Origin: an uncultured Luteitalea sp.
Lineage (GTDB): Bacteria; Acidobacteriota; Vicinamibacteria; Vicinamibacterales; Vicinamibacteraceae
Direction: 5' to 3'
Length of the DNA stretch: 64,000 bases
Assembly: GCA_934541105.1 (NCBI GenBank)
Contig: CAKTDA010000001.1
Location: 1 to 64,000 of the forward strand
Shown: positions 47,318 through 56,048 of the stretch, piece after piece
Layout: every line of letters starts with the position of its first letter
How positions within the stretch are numbered: the first letter of the stretch is position 1
Notes under the pieces: generated by a model
Databases searched by the model: none
The model's input: the letters and a program-made list of their open reading frames with translations, nothing else
Told to the model about the DNA's origin: nothing
Program-made: the position numbers and the translations under genes

Positions 47318-49131
47318 CCGCTCCGCATCCCGACCTCCGCAGCTTCCTGCGTCGGCTGAAGGGCGACGGCGATCTCGTGGTCGTCGACGCTCCTGTCGAC
47401 GCGCGCCTCGAGGTCGCCGAGATCCATCGGCGCGTCATTGCCGCCGAAGGACCGGCGCTGCTGTTCACGAACGTTCGCGGGGCGTCGTTCCCGCTCGTGA
47501 CCAACCTGTTCGGCACCGCCTCGCGCGCCGCCCAGGCCTTCGGCGACGCCCCCTTCAGGTTCATCGAGGGACTCGTGGGCCTCGTGCGCGACATGCCGCC
47601 GACGCCCGCGTCGCTCTGGCGGGCGCGCGGCCTCGGCGCGGCAGCGGCGCGCGTCGGCCTTCGCCGCGTGGGGCGCGGCCCGGTCACCGAGGTCATGACG
47701 TCGGACGTGCGGCTCGACACGCTGCCGGCGCTGCAGCTCTGGCCCGAGGACGGCGGACCGTTCGTGACGCTGCCCCTCGTCTACACCGAGCATCCGGAGG
47801 GCCACGGCAACAACCTCGGGATGTACCGGCTCCAGGTGTACGGCCCCTCGCGCACCGGGATGCACTGGCAGATCGGCAAGGGCGGTGGCTTCCACTACCA
47901 GGTCGCCGAGGCGCGCAACCAGCCGCTGCCGGCGACGGTGTTCCTGGGCGGGCCGCCGGCACTGATCCTCTCGGCCATCGCGCCGCTGCCCGAGAACGTG
48001 CCCGAGTTGCTGCTGGCCTCACTCATTGCCGGTCACCGCCTGCCGATGGTGCATGGCGCGGCTCCACACCCGCTCGTGGCGAACGCGGAGTTCGCCCTGA
48101 TCGGCGAGGTGACGCCGCACCTCCGGCATCCCGAGGGGCCCTTCGGCGATCACTACGGGTACTACTCGCTGCAGCACGACTATCCGGTCTTCGACGTGCG
48201 GCGACTCGCGCACCGCCACGACGCCATCTATCCGGCAACCGTGGTGGGCAAGCCGCGGCAGGAGGACTTCTTCATCGGCGACCTGCTCCAGGACCTGCTG
48301 TCGCCGCTGTTCCCGCTCGTGATGCCGGCGGTCGAGCAGCTCTGGAGCTACGGCGAAACCGGGTACCACTCGCTCGCGGCGGCCGTCGTGAAGCAGCGGT
48401 ACCGTCGCGAGGCGATGGGGAGTGCGTTCCGGATTCTCGGTGAAGGGCAGTTGTCGCTGACAAAGTTCCTGCTCCTGACCGATCAGGGCGTGGACCTGAA
48501 GGACTTCCGGGCGACGCTGTCGCACGTGCTGGCGCGGACGCAGCCAGCCACCGACCTGTACGTGATCGGCAACGTGTCGATGGACACGCTCGACTACACG
48601 GGGCCGCGGGTGAACGAAGGATCGAAGGGCGTGCTGCTCGGGCTCGGCGATCCCGTACGCGACCTGCCGCAATCGTTCCAGTCGGCCGAGCTGCCGGCCG
48701 GTGTGACGACGGCCCGGGTGTTCTGTCCGGGGTGCCTCGTGATCGACGGCCCGGCCTATGCCGCCGAGCCCGGTGCCGCCTCGCGCCTCGCCGAGCATCC
48801 GGCGTTGCGCGACTGGCCGCTCGTCGTGCTCAGCGACGAACCTCTGCGCGCGACCGCGAGCGAGATGAACTTCCTCTGGACGACGTTCACGCGCTTCGAA
48901 CCGGCGGCCGACATCCACGCGGCGGCGCAGCAGGTCGTGCGGCATCACGTGAGCTACACCCCGCCCATCCTCATCGATGCGCGGATGAAGCCGTGGTTCC
49001 CGAAGGAAGTCGAGTGCGATCCCGACACCGCGGCGCTCGTGTCGCGCCGCTGGCGGGAGTACTTCCCGCATCGCCGGGTGGAGATGGGCGACAGCAGCCT
49101 CGGCCACCTCGACCCTCCCGCCTCGCGGTAG
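47314..49131 (+). CDS. ubiD: UbiD-family prenylated-FMN decarboxylase
   Basis: The 605-residue protein belongs to the UbiD family: VVVDAPVDARLEVAEIHRRV, FTNVRGASFPLVTNLFGTAS, GNNLGMYRLQVYGPSRTGMH followed by WQIGKGGGFHY, EFALIGEVTPHLRHPEGPFG and DHYGYYSL. These include the conserved Arg/Glu environment of the prFMN site. It is longer than E. coli UbiD (about 500 residues). The substrate could be a quinone precursor or another aromatic acid. GTG 47314 is chosen from the GTGA overlap with the sigma gene. No ubiX flavin prenyltransferase gene is visible in the window. Confidence 0.9.
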   Translation: MTAPHPDLRSFLRRLKGDGDLVVVDAPVDARLEVAEIHRRVIAAEGPALLFTNVRGASFPLVTNLFGTASRAAQAFGDAPFRFIEGLVGLVRDMPPTPASLWRARGLGAAAARVGLRRVGRGPVTEVMTSDVRLDTLPALQLWPEDGGPFVTLPLVYTEHPEGHGNNLGMYRLQVYGPSRTGMHWQIGKGGGFHYQVAEARNQPLPATVFLGGPPALILSAIAPLPENVPELLLASLIAGHRLPMVHGAAPHPLVANAEFALIGEVTPHLRHPEGPFGDHYGYYSLQHDYPVFDVRRLAHRHDAIYPATVVGKPRQEDFFIGDLLQDLLSPLFPLVMPAVEQLWSYGETGYHSLAAAVVKQRYRREAMGSAFRILGEGQLSLTKFLLLTDQGVDLKDFRATLSHVLARTQPATDLYVIGNVSMDTLDYTGPRVNEGSKGVLLGLGDPVRDLPQSFQSAELPAGVTTARVFCPGCLVIDGPAYAAEPGAASRLAEHPALRDWPLVVLSDEPLRATASEMNFLWTTFTRFEPAADIHAAAQQVVRHHVSYTPPILIDARMKPWFPKEVECDPDTAALVSRRWREYFPHRRVEMGDSSLGHLDPPASR

Positions 49132-49132
49132 G

Positions 49133-49150
49133 GCGCGGCGCCGGCCGCGC
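49133..49150. terminator. Hairpin between convergent genes, possible bidirectional terminator
   Basis: GCGCGGC and GCCGCGC with a GCCG loop sit directly after the ubiD stop and before the end of the minus-strand gene at 49163. The stem is perfect but T-runs are weak on both strands, so efficiency is uncertain. Confidence 0.4.
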
Positions 49151-49162
49151 TTCCCGCAGCCC

Positions 49163-49720
49163 TTACGCGAACGATCGCTCGAAGAGATCCGCGATGGCGC
49201 GGCGCCCGGCGTCGGTCATCGTGCGAGTCCCCGTGCCGGTGAAGTGGTCGTGCCGGATTCGCGGGAGGTCGGCCTCCGTGCGCGCCACCCAGTCCCGTTC
49301 GTTCCAGGTGAACCAGCCGTCCTTCTGCTGGTCGTAGACGTGCAGCGGCTTGTTGCACAGCTTGGCGAACTCGGCGCCCCAGCCCGTGCCGCCCTTGACG
49401 TGGTTGTCGGGGAGGATGGTGCCGACGACGTAGATTTCCTGCCCGGCGTTGATCTGGTACCAGATGCTCTGGAGCACCTTGCGGAACGTCGGCGTGTCGG
49501 TGTAGCGGCGGTTCATGAGCTGCGAGACGTACGCCAGGCTCACGTCGCCTGCCTTCAACTCCTCGTGGTTCAGGATGCGCAGCCCGCGCGTCCGCACGGC
49601 GACGTGGCCTTCGAACCCGAAGTTCACTTCCTCGATGCCGAACCGCTCCGCCTGCGTGCCGAACTCGGCCTCGGCGCCTGGCGCGCCACCGCTGAACAGG
49701 ATGTAGTCGTTGCGATCCAC
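49163..49720 (-). CDS. SLOG/Rossmann-like protein of unknown function
   Basis: The 185-residue protein begins NDYILFSGGAPGAEAEFGTQ, a glycine-rich loop after a short strand that resembles the nucleotide-binding loop of SLOG/DprA-like folds. EVNFGFEGHVAVRTRGLRIL follows and then EIYVVGTILPDNHVKGGTGW, a second Rossmann-type strand. The C-terminus is charged (DLPRIRHDHFTGTGTRTMTD). GTG 49720 is chosen for its AGGAG ribosome site; longer starts at 49756 and 49789 are possible. Function unknown; a sugar, nucleotide or ADP-ribose ligand is possible. Confidence 0.65.
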   Translation of the reverse strand: MDRNDYILFSGGAPGAEAEFGTQAERFGIEEVNFGFEGHVAVRTRGLRILNHEELKAGDVSLAYVSQLMNRRYTDTPTFRKVLQSIWYQINAGQEIYVVGTILPDNHVKGGTGWGAEFAKLCNKPLHVYDQQKDGWFTWNERDWVARTEADLPRIRHDHFTGTGTRTMTDAGRRAIADLFERSFA

Positions 49721-49813
49721 GGGGCTCCTCGCTGGAATCGTCGCGTGACCGCCCATCCCGGCCCGCGGCGGCCAGTGTAGCCCGTCCACTTGCCGTTCCG
49801 GTAGGATCGCGTC

Positions 49814-51691
49814 GTGAGCCGACCGGTATCAGGACCCCTGCTCGACACCACATTCGCGTCAGCGCCTGCCGACCCGCGCGCCCGTGCCGACGTGCCCGAG
49901 GCCGAACGCTGGAACCTTGCCGACATCTTCGCGTCGTGGGACGCCTGGCGCGAGGCGTTCGACGACCTCGAGCGCCGCGTGGGTGCGTACACCGCGCGCA
50001 AGGGCACGCTGGCCACCGGCAGTGGTCCGCTCCTCGAGGCGCTGCGCGAGAACGACACGATGGGCCAGCTGGCCTACAAGGTCTGGTACTTCGCGTCGCT
50101 CACGCACGACGAGGATCAGCGCGACAACCAGGTCGGCGCCAGGCGCCAGCAGGTGCAGTTGCTCTTCGCGGAGTGGCGGCAGGCCACCGCGTGGTTCAAC
50201 CCCGAGCTGCTCGGCGTGCCCCTCGACACGCTCCGCGCGTGGATGGATGCCGACGAGGGTCTTGCCGTCTACCGCTTCATGATCGAGAACCTGTTCCGCC
50301 AGCAGGAGCATGTCCTCGACGAGCGTGGGGAGCACCTGCTCTCGCTCGCGGCGCAGGTCACGCGCGTGCCCGACGAGGCATACGAGGCGTTGTCGACGGC
50401 CGACATGCGCTTCCCGACCATCGAGCTGAGCACGGGCGAGTCCGTGCAGGTCACCTACCCGCGCTATCGCGCACTGCTCGCGACCAACCGCGTCCAGGCC
50501 GATCGCGCGCGCGCCTTCGAGGCACATCACGGCGCGTTCGAGGCCTCGCTCAATACCTACGCCGCGCTCTACAACGGCGTGCTGCAGCGTGACTGGTACC
50601 AGGCGCGGGCGCGCGGGTATGCCTCCACGCTCGAAGCCGCGCTGCACGGCGACAACATACCCGTGGCCGTCGTCGAGAACCTCATTGCGTCGGCCCGCGC
50701 CAACGTCGGCGCATACCAGCGCTACGAGACGCTCCGGCGGCGGGCGCTGAAGCTCGACTCCTACCACCTCTACGACGGGGCGATTCCGCTCGTGGACTTC
50801 CGCGAGCACTATCCCTACCAGCAGGTCGTCGAGTGGATCACGGCCTCGGTCGAGCCGCTCGGTCCGGCCTATCGCGACCGGCTCGCCGAGGGCTTCCGCA
50901 ACCGGTGGGTGGACATCTACGAGAACGACGGCAAGCGCTCGGGCGCCTATTCGGCACCCGTCTACGGCGTGCACCCGTACGTCCTCATGAACTACAACGA
51001 CACGCTCGATGCCGCGTTCACGCTCGCGCACGAGATGGGGCACTCCATGCACACGGTGCTGTCGCACGCTCGACAGCCCTTCGTGTACTCGGACTACACG
51101 ATCTTCGTCGCCGAGGTGCCGTCCACGCTGAGCGAGGCCCTGCTGCTCGACCACCGCCTCGCGCACACGACCGATCCGCTCGAACGCATCGTCCTGCTGC
51201 AGCACGCGATTGACGGCATCACGGGGACGTTCTTCACGCAGGTGATGTTTGCCGACTACGAGTTGCAGGCCCATCGCCTCGTCGAGGCGGGCGAGCCCGT
51301 CACCGCCGACGTGCTCAGCAGCCTCTACGACGAGACGTTGCGCGCCTACCACGGCGATGCCATCGACTACGACCCGCTCTCGCGCGTGACGTGGGCGCGC
51401 ATCCCGCACTTCTTCGGGTCGCCCTACTACGTCTACCAGTACGCGACCTGTTACGCGTCGAGCGCACGGCTGCTCGTCGGCCTCCGCGATGCCGACCGCG
51501 CGACGCGCGAGGAGACGATCGCCCGCTACCTGGACCTGCTTGCCGCCGGGGGCAGCGACCATCCCATGGCGCTGCTGCAGCGAGCCGGCATCGACCTCGC
51601 CGACCCGTCCACGGTCGGTGCCGTCGGCACGCTGCTCGACTCCCTCGTGACCCAGCTCGAAGAGGCCCTGACGGCCCGCGGGCTCCTCTGA
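49814..51691 (+). CDS. pepF: Oligoendopeptidase F (M3 family metallopeptidase)
   Basis: Cytosolic zinc peptidase that cuts small peptides. The 625-residue protein has the zinc signature TLAHEMGHSMHTVLSHARQP (HExxH), the N-terminal helical region (WNLADIFASWDAWREAFDDL) and downstream conserved FVAEVPSTLSEALLLDHRLA, whose Glu is the third ligand, plus HFFGSPYYVYQYATCYASSA. The length is normal. GTG start; the neighbour upstream is divergent with a 93-nt gap. Confidence 0.95.
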   Translation: MSRPVSGPLLDTTFASAPADPRARADVPEAERWNLADIFASWDAWREAFDDLERRVGAYTARKGTLATGSGPLLEALRENDTMGQLAYKVWYFASLTHDEDQRDNQVGARRQQVQLLFAEWRQATAWFNPELLGVPLDTLRAWMDADEGLAVYRFMIENLFRQQEHVLDERGEHLLSLAAQVTRVPDEAYEALSTADMRFPTIELSTGESVQVTYPRYRALLATNRVQADRARAFEAHHGAFEASLNTYAALYNGVLQRDWYQARARGYASTLEAALHGDNIPVAVVENLIASARANVGAYQRYETLRRRALKLDSYHLYDGAIPLVDFREHYPYQQVVEWITASVEPLGPAYRDRLAEGFRNRWVDIYENDGKRSGAYSAPVYGVHPYVLMNYNDTLDAAFTLAHEMGHSMHTVLSHARQPFVYSDYTIFVAEVPSTLSEALLLDHRLAHTTDPLERIVLLQHAIDGITGTFFTQVMFADYELQAHRLVEAGEPVTADVLSSLYDETLRAYHGDAIDYDPLSRVTWARIPHFFGSPYYVYQYATCYASSARLLVGLRDADRATREETIARYLDLLAAGGSDHPMALLQRAGIDLADPSTVGAVGTLLDSLVTQLEEALTARGLL

Positions 51692-51700
51692 AGGCAGCGC

Positions 51701-52732
51701 ATGGTACGCAAACCCGTCGTCCTCATCACCGGGGCCGGAGGAGAGATCGGGCACGGCCTGATCTCGCGGCTCGCCGCATCCGGCCGTCAACGTATCGTCA
51801 CGCTCGATCTCACGCGGCTCGAGCCCGAGATCGGCAAGCTCGTCACGCGCGAGTTCACCGGCTCCATCCTCGACACGGCCCTGCTCGAGCGCATCCTCGC
51901 CGAGTTCGAGATCGACCTGGTCTTCCATCTCGCGGCCCTGCTGTCCACGCGATCCGAGTTCACGCCGGTGATGGCCCACCAGGTCAACGTCGAGGGGATG
52001 CTCACGCTGCTGGAGTTCGCGCAGAAGGAAGGCGAGTCGCACGGCCGTCCCGTCGTCTTCGTCTATCCCTCGAGCATTGCCGCATACGGGTTGCCCGACG
52101 ACGAGACCCGTCGCGCGGCGGGCCGCGTCCACGAGGACCAGCACACGACGCCGACCACGATGTACGGGTGCAACAAGCTCTATTGCGAGCTGCTCGGCAC
52201 CTACTACGCCAGGCACTACAAGCAGCTCTCGGCCGCGCCCGCCGCAAGCCGCGTGGACTTCCGCGCGCTGCGCTTCCCGGGCCTGATCTCGGCCGACACG
52301 CTCCCGTCGGGCGGCACGTCGGACTTCGCCCCCGAGATGCTGCACGCCGCGGCGCGCGGCGAGGCGTACGACTGCTTCGTGCGTCCCGACACGCGCATCC
52401 CCTTCATGGCCATGCCCGATGCCGTCGAGGCGCTGCTGAAGCTGGCGGCCGCGCCGCGCTGGGAACTGACGCGCACGGCCTACAACGTGGGCTCGTTCAA
52501 CCCGTCGGCCGACGAGGTCCGTTCCCGCGTCCTTGCCGCCTTCCCGGGCGCCGAAATCGGCTTTGCCGTGGACACCAAGCGGCAAGGCATCGTGGACACC
52601 TGGCCAGAGGACGTGGACGACGCTGCCGCCCGCGCCGACTGGGGCTTTGCGCCCGCCTACGACTTCGACCGCGCGTTCGACGAGTACCTGCTGCCTGCCA
52701 TCCGCACCCGCTACGCGACGGCCGAATCCTGA
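51701..52732 (+). CDS. NAD-dependent epimerase/dehydratase, L-threonine dehydrogenase-like
   Basis: Extended short-chain dehydrogenase with the NAD-binding loop VLITGAGGEIGHGLISRLAA (GxxGxxG) and the catalytic Tyr-Lys in TMYGCNKLYCELLGTYYARH (YxxxK). VFHLAALLSTRSEFTPVMAH, VYPSSIAAYGLP and VDFRALRFPGLISADTLPSG resemble epimerase-type L-threonine 3-dehydrogenases, which oxidise threonine to 2-amino-3-ketobutyrate. No kbl (2-amino-3-ketobutyrate CoA ligase) gene is adjacent, so the substrate is likely but not certain. It starts 9 nt after pepF, suggesting joint transcription. Confidence 0.82.
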   Translation: MVRKPVVLITGAGGEIGHGLISRLAASGRQRIVTLDLTRLEPEIGKLVTREFTGSILDTALLERILAEFEIDLVFHLAALLSTRSEFTPVMAHQVNVEGMLTLLEFAQKEGESHGRPVVFVYPSSIAAYGLPDDETRRAAGRVHEDQHTTPTTMYGCNKLYCELLGTYYARHYKQLSAAPAASRVDFRALRFPGLISADTLPSGGTSDFAPEMLHAAARGEAYDCFVRPDTRIPFMAMPDAVEALLKLAAAPRWELTRTAYNVGSFNPSADEVRSRVLAAFPGAEIGFAVDTKRQGIVDTWPEDVDDAAARADWGFAPAYDFDRAFDEYLLPAIRTRYATAES

Positions 52733-52736
52733 CCCC

Positions 52737-52752
52737 GCCGGACAAGTCCGGC
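52737..52752. repeat. Inverted repeat GCCGGAC/GTCCGGC after the dehydrogenase gene
   Basis: Perfect 7-bp arms separated by AA, a few bases past the stop at 52732. No T-run follows. The arms are nearly the same as the inverted repeat at 11363-11379 after flgM, so it may be one copy of a short dispersed palindrome. Confidence 0.55.
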
Positions 52753-52864
52753 CGCTACCCGTGAGCCGCCGGATCGTCGTTCACCGACGTCCGGACGTCA
52801 CTCGCCGGAAGCGGATAGCGGGCCCGTCGCTCTCTCCGTATCGTCATCGTGGAGTACGCACACG

Positions 52865-53140
52865 GTGACGACGATGACGTGGGAAACGACGGGAACATGC
52901 GGACAGGCGGTGCAGCGGCTGCGGGCGTCGGTCGTCCACGGCAGCGTGCTGGCCGCGATCGCGGGCGGGCTGGCGGCATGCTGGATCACGCTGGCCCTCC
53001 TGGCCGCGCTGCTGGCCGCGCCGGCCACGACAATGCTGACGATGGAGCGAGAGGGCGCATGGGGCGCGGTGGCGGTGATGCGGCAGGGGTCGGCGGTGAT
53101 CGTGTCCTCGGTGCGTCCTGCGCGGGCGGAGGCGCGATGA
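52865..53140 (+). CDS. Small membrane protein, first gene of the LiaF-like/LytSTR operon
   Basis: The 91-residue protein has one hydrophobic segment (about residues 27-50, SVLAAIAGGLAACWITLALL) and a basic C-terminus, with no recognised domain. GTG 52865 is the best start visible. Its stop overlaps the next gene (ATGA), so it appears to be the first of five co-transcribed genes. Its function is not recognised. Confidence 0.55.
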   Translation: MTTMTWETTGTCGQAVQRLRASVVHGSVLAAIAGGLAACWITLALLAALLAAPATTMLTMEREGAWGAVAVMRQGSAVIVSSVRPARAEAR

Positions 53141-53487
53141 GCTCGCATGGCTGTCGTCAGGGGCGCCTGCAGACGGTGACCACGGGCGCGCTGTTCGTGA
53201 TGACCGGCATTGTCGTGTGGGCCGGCGCGCGGGGCTGGTACTCGGTGCGCGACGCCTGGGTGTGGTGGCCGGTCGTGTTCGTCTTTCCGGCCGCTCAGGC
53301 GCTCACCGCGCCGCCGCCGGCACGCAGCCTGTTCCGCGGCCTGGCATGGCTGGGTGCGGCGGCGGTCCTCGTGGCGGCGAACATGGGGCGCATCCATCTC
53401 GGATTCGACGAAGCGCTGGCCGTCGCACTCGTCGTGGGCGGCGCCAGGCTCGTCTATCTCTCGTGGACGCGCGGGAGGACGGCGTGA
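53137..53487 (+). CDS. Small membrane protein of the LiaF-like/LytSTR operon
   Basis: The 116-residue protein has about three predicted membrane helices (TVTTGALFVMTGIVVWAGAR, WVWWPVVFVFPAAQALTA, LGAAAVLVAANMGRIHLGFD) and the conserved-looking VWWPVVFVFPA reminiscent of the LiaI/LiaF-like membrane module (DUF5668 type). It overlaps both neighbours by 4 nt. Likely an envelope-stress membrane protein. Confidence 0.65.
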   Translation: MSSHGCRQGRLQTVTTGALFVMTGIVVWAGARGWYSVRDAWVWWPVVFVFPAAQALTAPPPARSLFRGLAWLGAAAVLVAANMGRIHLGFDEALAVALVVGGARLVYLSWTRGRTA

Positions 53488-54173
53488 CCTGCCGGCGAAA
53501 CGGATCCGGCGCCCAGTCGCTCATCGGCCTGGTCCTGCTCACGGTCGGCGGCCTGCTGTTCGCGCACAACCTCGACCTGATCGACGCCCGCCCGCTGTGG
53601 CGGTTCTGGCCCGTCGCCGTGCTTGCCGTCGGCCTGTTCAAGGTCGTCGTGCCGGGCAGCAGGGGCGACAAGGGGCTGGGCATCGTCCTCACCGTGTTCG
53701 GCGGTGCGCAGCTGGCGCGAGTGCTCGGGTACTGGTCGCCGGCGCCGGCCGATGTCGTCGCCCTGGTGCTGATGACGATCGGCGGCTTGTTCCTCTTCCG
53801 TGGCGTGTTCGGCCGGGCGGCGCCAGAAGTGCCGCGCGACGCGGGCGAGACCCTGTCGGCGTTCGCCGTACTGGCGGGATTCGAGCGGACGAGCAACTCG
53901 CAGAACTTCCGAGGGGGCGAACTGACGGCGGTGATGGGGGGCTGCGAGATCGACCTGCGGATGGCGTCGATGCGGGCGCCCGCCGTGATCGACGTCTTCG
54001 CGATGTGGGGCGGCATCGAGATCCGTGTGCCCGACGACTGGACCGTCGAGTTGAACGGCACGCCGCTCCTCGGCGGGTTCGTGGACAATTCGCGACCTCC
54101 GGCCATGCCGACCGACAAGCGGCTGATCGTGCGCGGCGTCGCGCTGATGGCCGGCGTGGAGGTCAAGAACTAG
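53484..54173 (+). CDS. LiaF-like membrane protein
   Basis: The 229-residue protein has four predicted membrane helices (SLIGLVLLTVGGLLFAHNLD, WRFWPVAVLAVGLFKVVVPG, GIVLTVFGGAQLARVLGYWS, VVALVLMTIGGLFLFRGVFG), then a cytoplasmic beta-rich C-terminal domain (GGELTAVMGGCEIDLRMASM, VFAMWGGIEIRVPDDWTVEL) typical of LiaF/DUF2154 proteins. In Firmicutes LiaF restrains an envelope-stress sensor kinase. Here it precedes a LytS-type kinase and a LytTR regulator, so a similar inhibitory role is plausible. GTG start overlaps the previous stop. Confidence 0.82.
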   Translation: MTCRRNGSGAQSLIGLVLLTVGGLLFAHNLDLIDARPLWRFWPVAVLAVGLFKVVVPGSRGDKGLGIVLTVFGGAQLARVLGYWSPAPADVVALVLMTIGGLFLFRGVFGRAAPEVPRDAGETLSAFAVLAGFERTSNSQNFRGGELTAVMGGCEIDLRMASMRAPAVIDVFAMWGGIEIRVPDDWTVELNGTPLLGGFVDNSRPPAMPTDKRLIVRGVALMAGVEVKN

Positions 54174-54177
54174 GGCC

Positions 54178-55221
54178 ATGCACCCGCTCTTCAGCCGCGC
54201 CGCGGCGATGGTCGCGTACCTCGGCCTCTGGGCCGGCGTGGGCTTCGGGATCGCGCTCGTGCTCGTGCTGCAGCACGGCTGGACGCCCGAGGGTGGCCTG
54301 CTCACGGCCGTTCCGCTTGGCATCGGGTACGGGGTCGCGTGCCTGGCGGCGTGGTACGTCTGCCGGGCCTTCCCGCTGACGGGCGCGGGGCGGACGTGGC
54401 GCGTGCTCGTGGCGCACGCCGCCGCGGCCGCCTTCACGAGCACCGTCTGGGTTGCGATCGCGCAGGGCTGGTCCGGGATCGTCACGGGCCGCGACCACTG
54501 GACGCGCGAGGCGACGCTCCAGATGCTCCTGGCGGGCACGCTCCTGTTCCTGCTGTCGTCGGCGATGCACTACGTGTTCCTGGCGCTCGAGGCGCAGGAG
54601 GCCGCGCGGCGACAGGCGCTCGAGTCGGCGGTCCTTGCGCGCGAGGCGGAGTTGCGTGCCCTGCGGGCGCAGGTGAACCCGCACTTCCTGTTCAACAGCC
54701 TGCACTCGATTGGCGCACTCGCCGGGGCGCGTCCCGCGGCGGCCCGCGAGATGGCGATCGCGCTCGGCGAGTTCCTGCGCCAGAGCCTGCGCCTCGGCGC
54801 GCGTGCCGACGTCTCGCTGCAGCAGGACGTGGATCTCATGGCGCAGTACCTCGCCATCGAACAGGTGCGGTTCGGCGATCGGCTGCAGGTGCACATCGAC
54901 GTCGCGACCGACGCCGGCACCTGTGCGGTCCCGCCGCTGCTGCTGCAGCCGCTCGTCGAGAACGCGATCAAGCACGGCGTGGCGGGGCTGCTCGAGGGCG
55001 GCCGCGTGTCGGTCGTCGCACGCCGGGAGGAAGGAACCTGCCGCGTCGTGATCGAGAATGCGTTCGACCCGGACGCGCAGCCGACGCGCGGCACCGGCAC
55101 CGGGCTGCGCAACGTGCGCGACCGGCTGCAGGTGCACTTCGGCGGAGACGCCAGGCTCGACGCACGGGCCGACGCGGAGCGCTTCACGGTCTCGTTGACG
55201 TTTCCGGCGGTGCAGGCATGA
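54178..55221 (+). CDS. LytS/YehU-type sensor histidine kinase
   Basis: The 347-residue protein has four predicted N-terminal membrane helices (to about residue 135), a helix, and a His_kinase domain with the phospho-His in VNPHFLFNSLHSIGAL. The HATPase domain follows (PLLLQPLVENAIKHGVAGLL, TRGTGTGLRNVRDRLQVHFG). It lacks a periplasmic sensor domain, so it may sense through the membrane or through the LiaF-like neighbour. It begins 4 nt after that gene and overlaps the LytTR regulator (ATGA). Confidence 0.9.
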   Translation: MHPLFSRAAAMVAYLGLWAGVGFGIALVLVLQHGWTPEGGLLTAVPLGIGYGVACLAAWYVCRAFPLTGAGRTWRVLVAHAAAAAFTSTVWVAIAQGWSGIVTGRDHWTREATLQMLLAGTLLFLLSSAMHYVFLALEAQEAARRQALESAVLAREAELRALRAQVNPHFLFNSLHSIGALAGARPAAAREMAIALGEFLRQSLRLGARADVSLQQDVDLMAQYLAIEQVRFGDRLQVHIDVATDAGTCAVPPLLLQPLVENAIKHGVAGLLEGGRVSVVARREEGTCRVVIENAFDPDAQPTRGTGTGLRNVRDRLQVHFGGDARLDARADAERFTVSLTFPAVQA

Positions 55222-55964
55222 GCGAACGACCCTTGCGCGTCCTCGTGGTGGACGACGAACTGCTCGCCCGGCAGGTCGCGGTCGAGTACCTCGGTGCCTG
55301 TGAGGGCGTCGAGGTCGCGGGGGCGTGCGCCAACGGCTACGAGGCCGTCAAGGCCGTGAGCGAGGCCATGCCGGACGTCCTGCTGCTCGACGTCCAGATG
55401 CCGAAGCTCTCCGGCTTCGACGTTCTCGAGCTGATCGGCCGGGGGCCGGCCGTGATCTTCGCGACGGCCCACGACGAGTACGCACTCAGGGCCTTCGAGG
55501 TCCACGCCGTGGACTACCTGATGAAGCCGTTCAGCCAGGCCCGCCTCGTCGAGGCGATCGACCGCGCGCGCCAGCGCCTGCGCTCCACGGATGCCTCGCC
55601 GGCCGACGGACTTCGCGACGCCCTGCGGGCGGTGCGCATCGAGCGGATCCTCGTGCGCGACGCCGGCAAGGTGTTCATCGTCCCGGCTGACGCCCTCGAC
55701 TATGCGCAGGCGCAGGACGACTACGTGCTGCTGCACACGCAAGGTCGCAACCTGCTCAAGGAACAACCAATCAGCAGCCTCGAAGGGCAGCTCGACCCGT
55801 CACGGTTCGTGCGCATCCACCGCTCCTGGCTCGTCAACCTCACCCAGCTGGATCGGGTCGAGCTCGAGGGCCGGGACCGGCGGGTGGCGATCCTGCGCGA
55901 CGGCACGCGATTGCCGATCAGCCGCGCCGGACACCAGCGCCTCCAGGCGGCGCTCGGGCAGTAG
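55218..55964 (+). CDS. LytTR-family response regulator
   Basis: The 248-residue protein has a receiver domain (LRVLVVDDELLARQVAVEYL, Asp in VLLLDVQMPKLSGFDVLELI, Lys in VDYLMKPFSQARLVEAIDRA) and a C-terminal LytTR DNA-binding domain (DYAQAQDDYVLLHTQGRNLL, SRFVRIHRSWLVNLTQLDRV). It is the probable partner of the LytS-type kinase and could activate the LiaF-like genes. Target sites were not identified. Confidence 0.92.
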   Translation: MSERPLRVLVVDDELLARQVAVEYLGACEGVEVAGACANGYEAVKAVSEAMPDVLLLDVQMPKLSGFDVLELIGRGPAVIFATAHDEYALRAFEVHAVDYLMKPFSQARLVEAIDRARQRLRSTDASPADGLRDALRAVRIERILVRDAGKVFIVPADALDYAQAQDDYVLLHTQGRNLLKEQPISSLEGQLDPSRFVRIHRSWLVNLTQLDRVELEGRDRRVAILRDGTRLPISRAGHQRLQAALGQ

Positions 55965-56022
55965 CGCGGTGTATCGGGCACGCGCCCGCGTCCCCATGCC
56001 GCGCGTCCGGGTTGCCATCCAA

Positions 56023-56048
56023 GCATCAATGCATGTAGATTTACGTAT
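56023..56048. promoter_or_regulatory. AT-rich candidate operator/promoter before the ArsR-methyltransferase-metH operon
   Basis: In the 84-nt gap before GTG 56049, a locally AT-rich stretch contains GCATCAATGC (56023-56032) and the imperfect palindrome GTAGATTTAC (56035-56044) directly before the start. ArsR-family proteins often bind palindromes over their own promoter, so this is a candidate operator. No strong -35/-10 pair was recognised. Confidence 0.35.
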
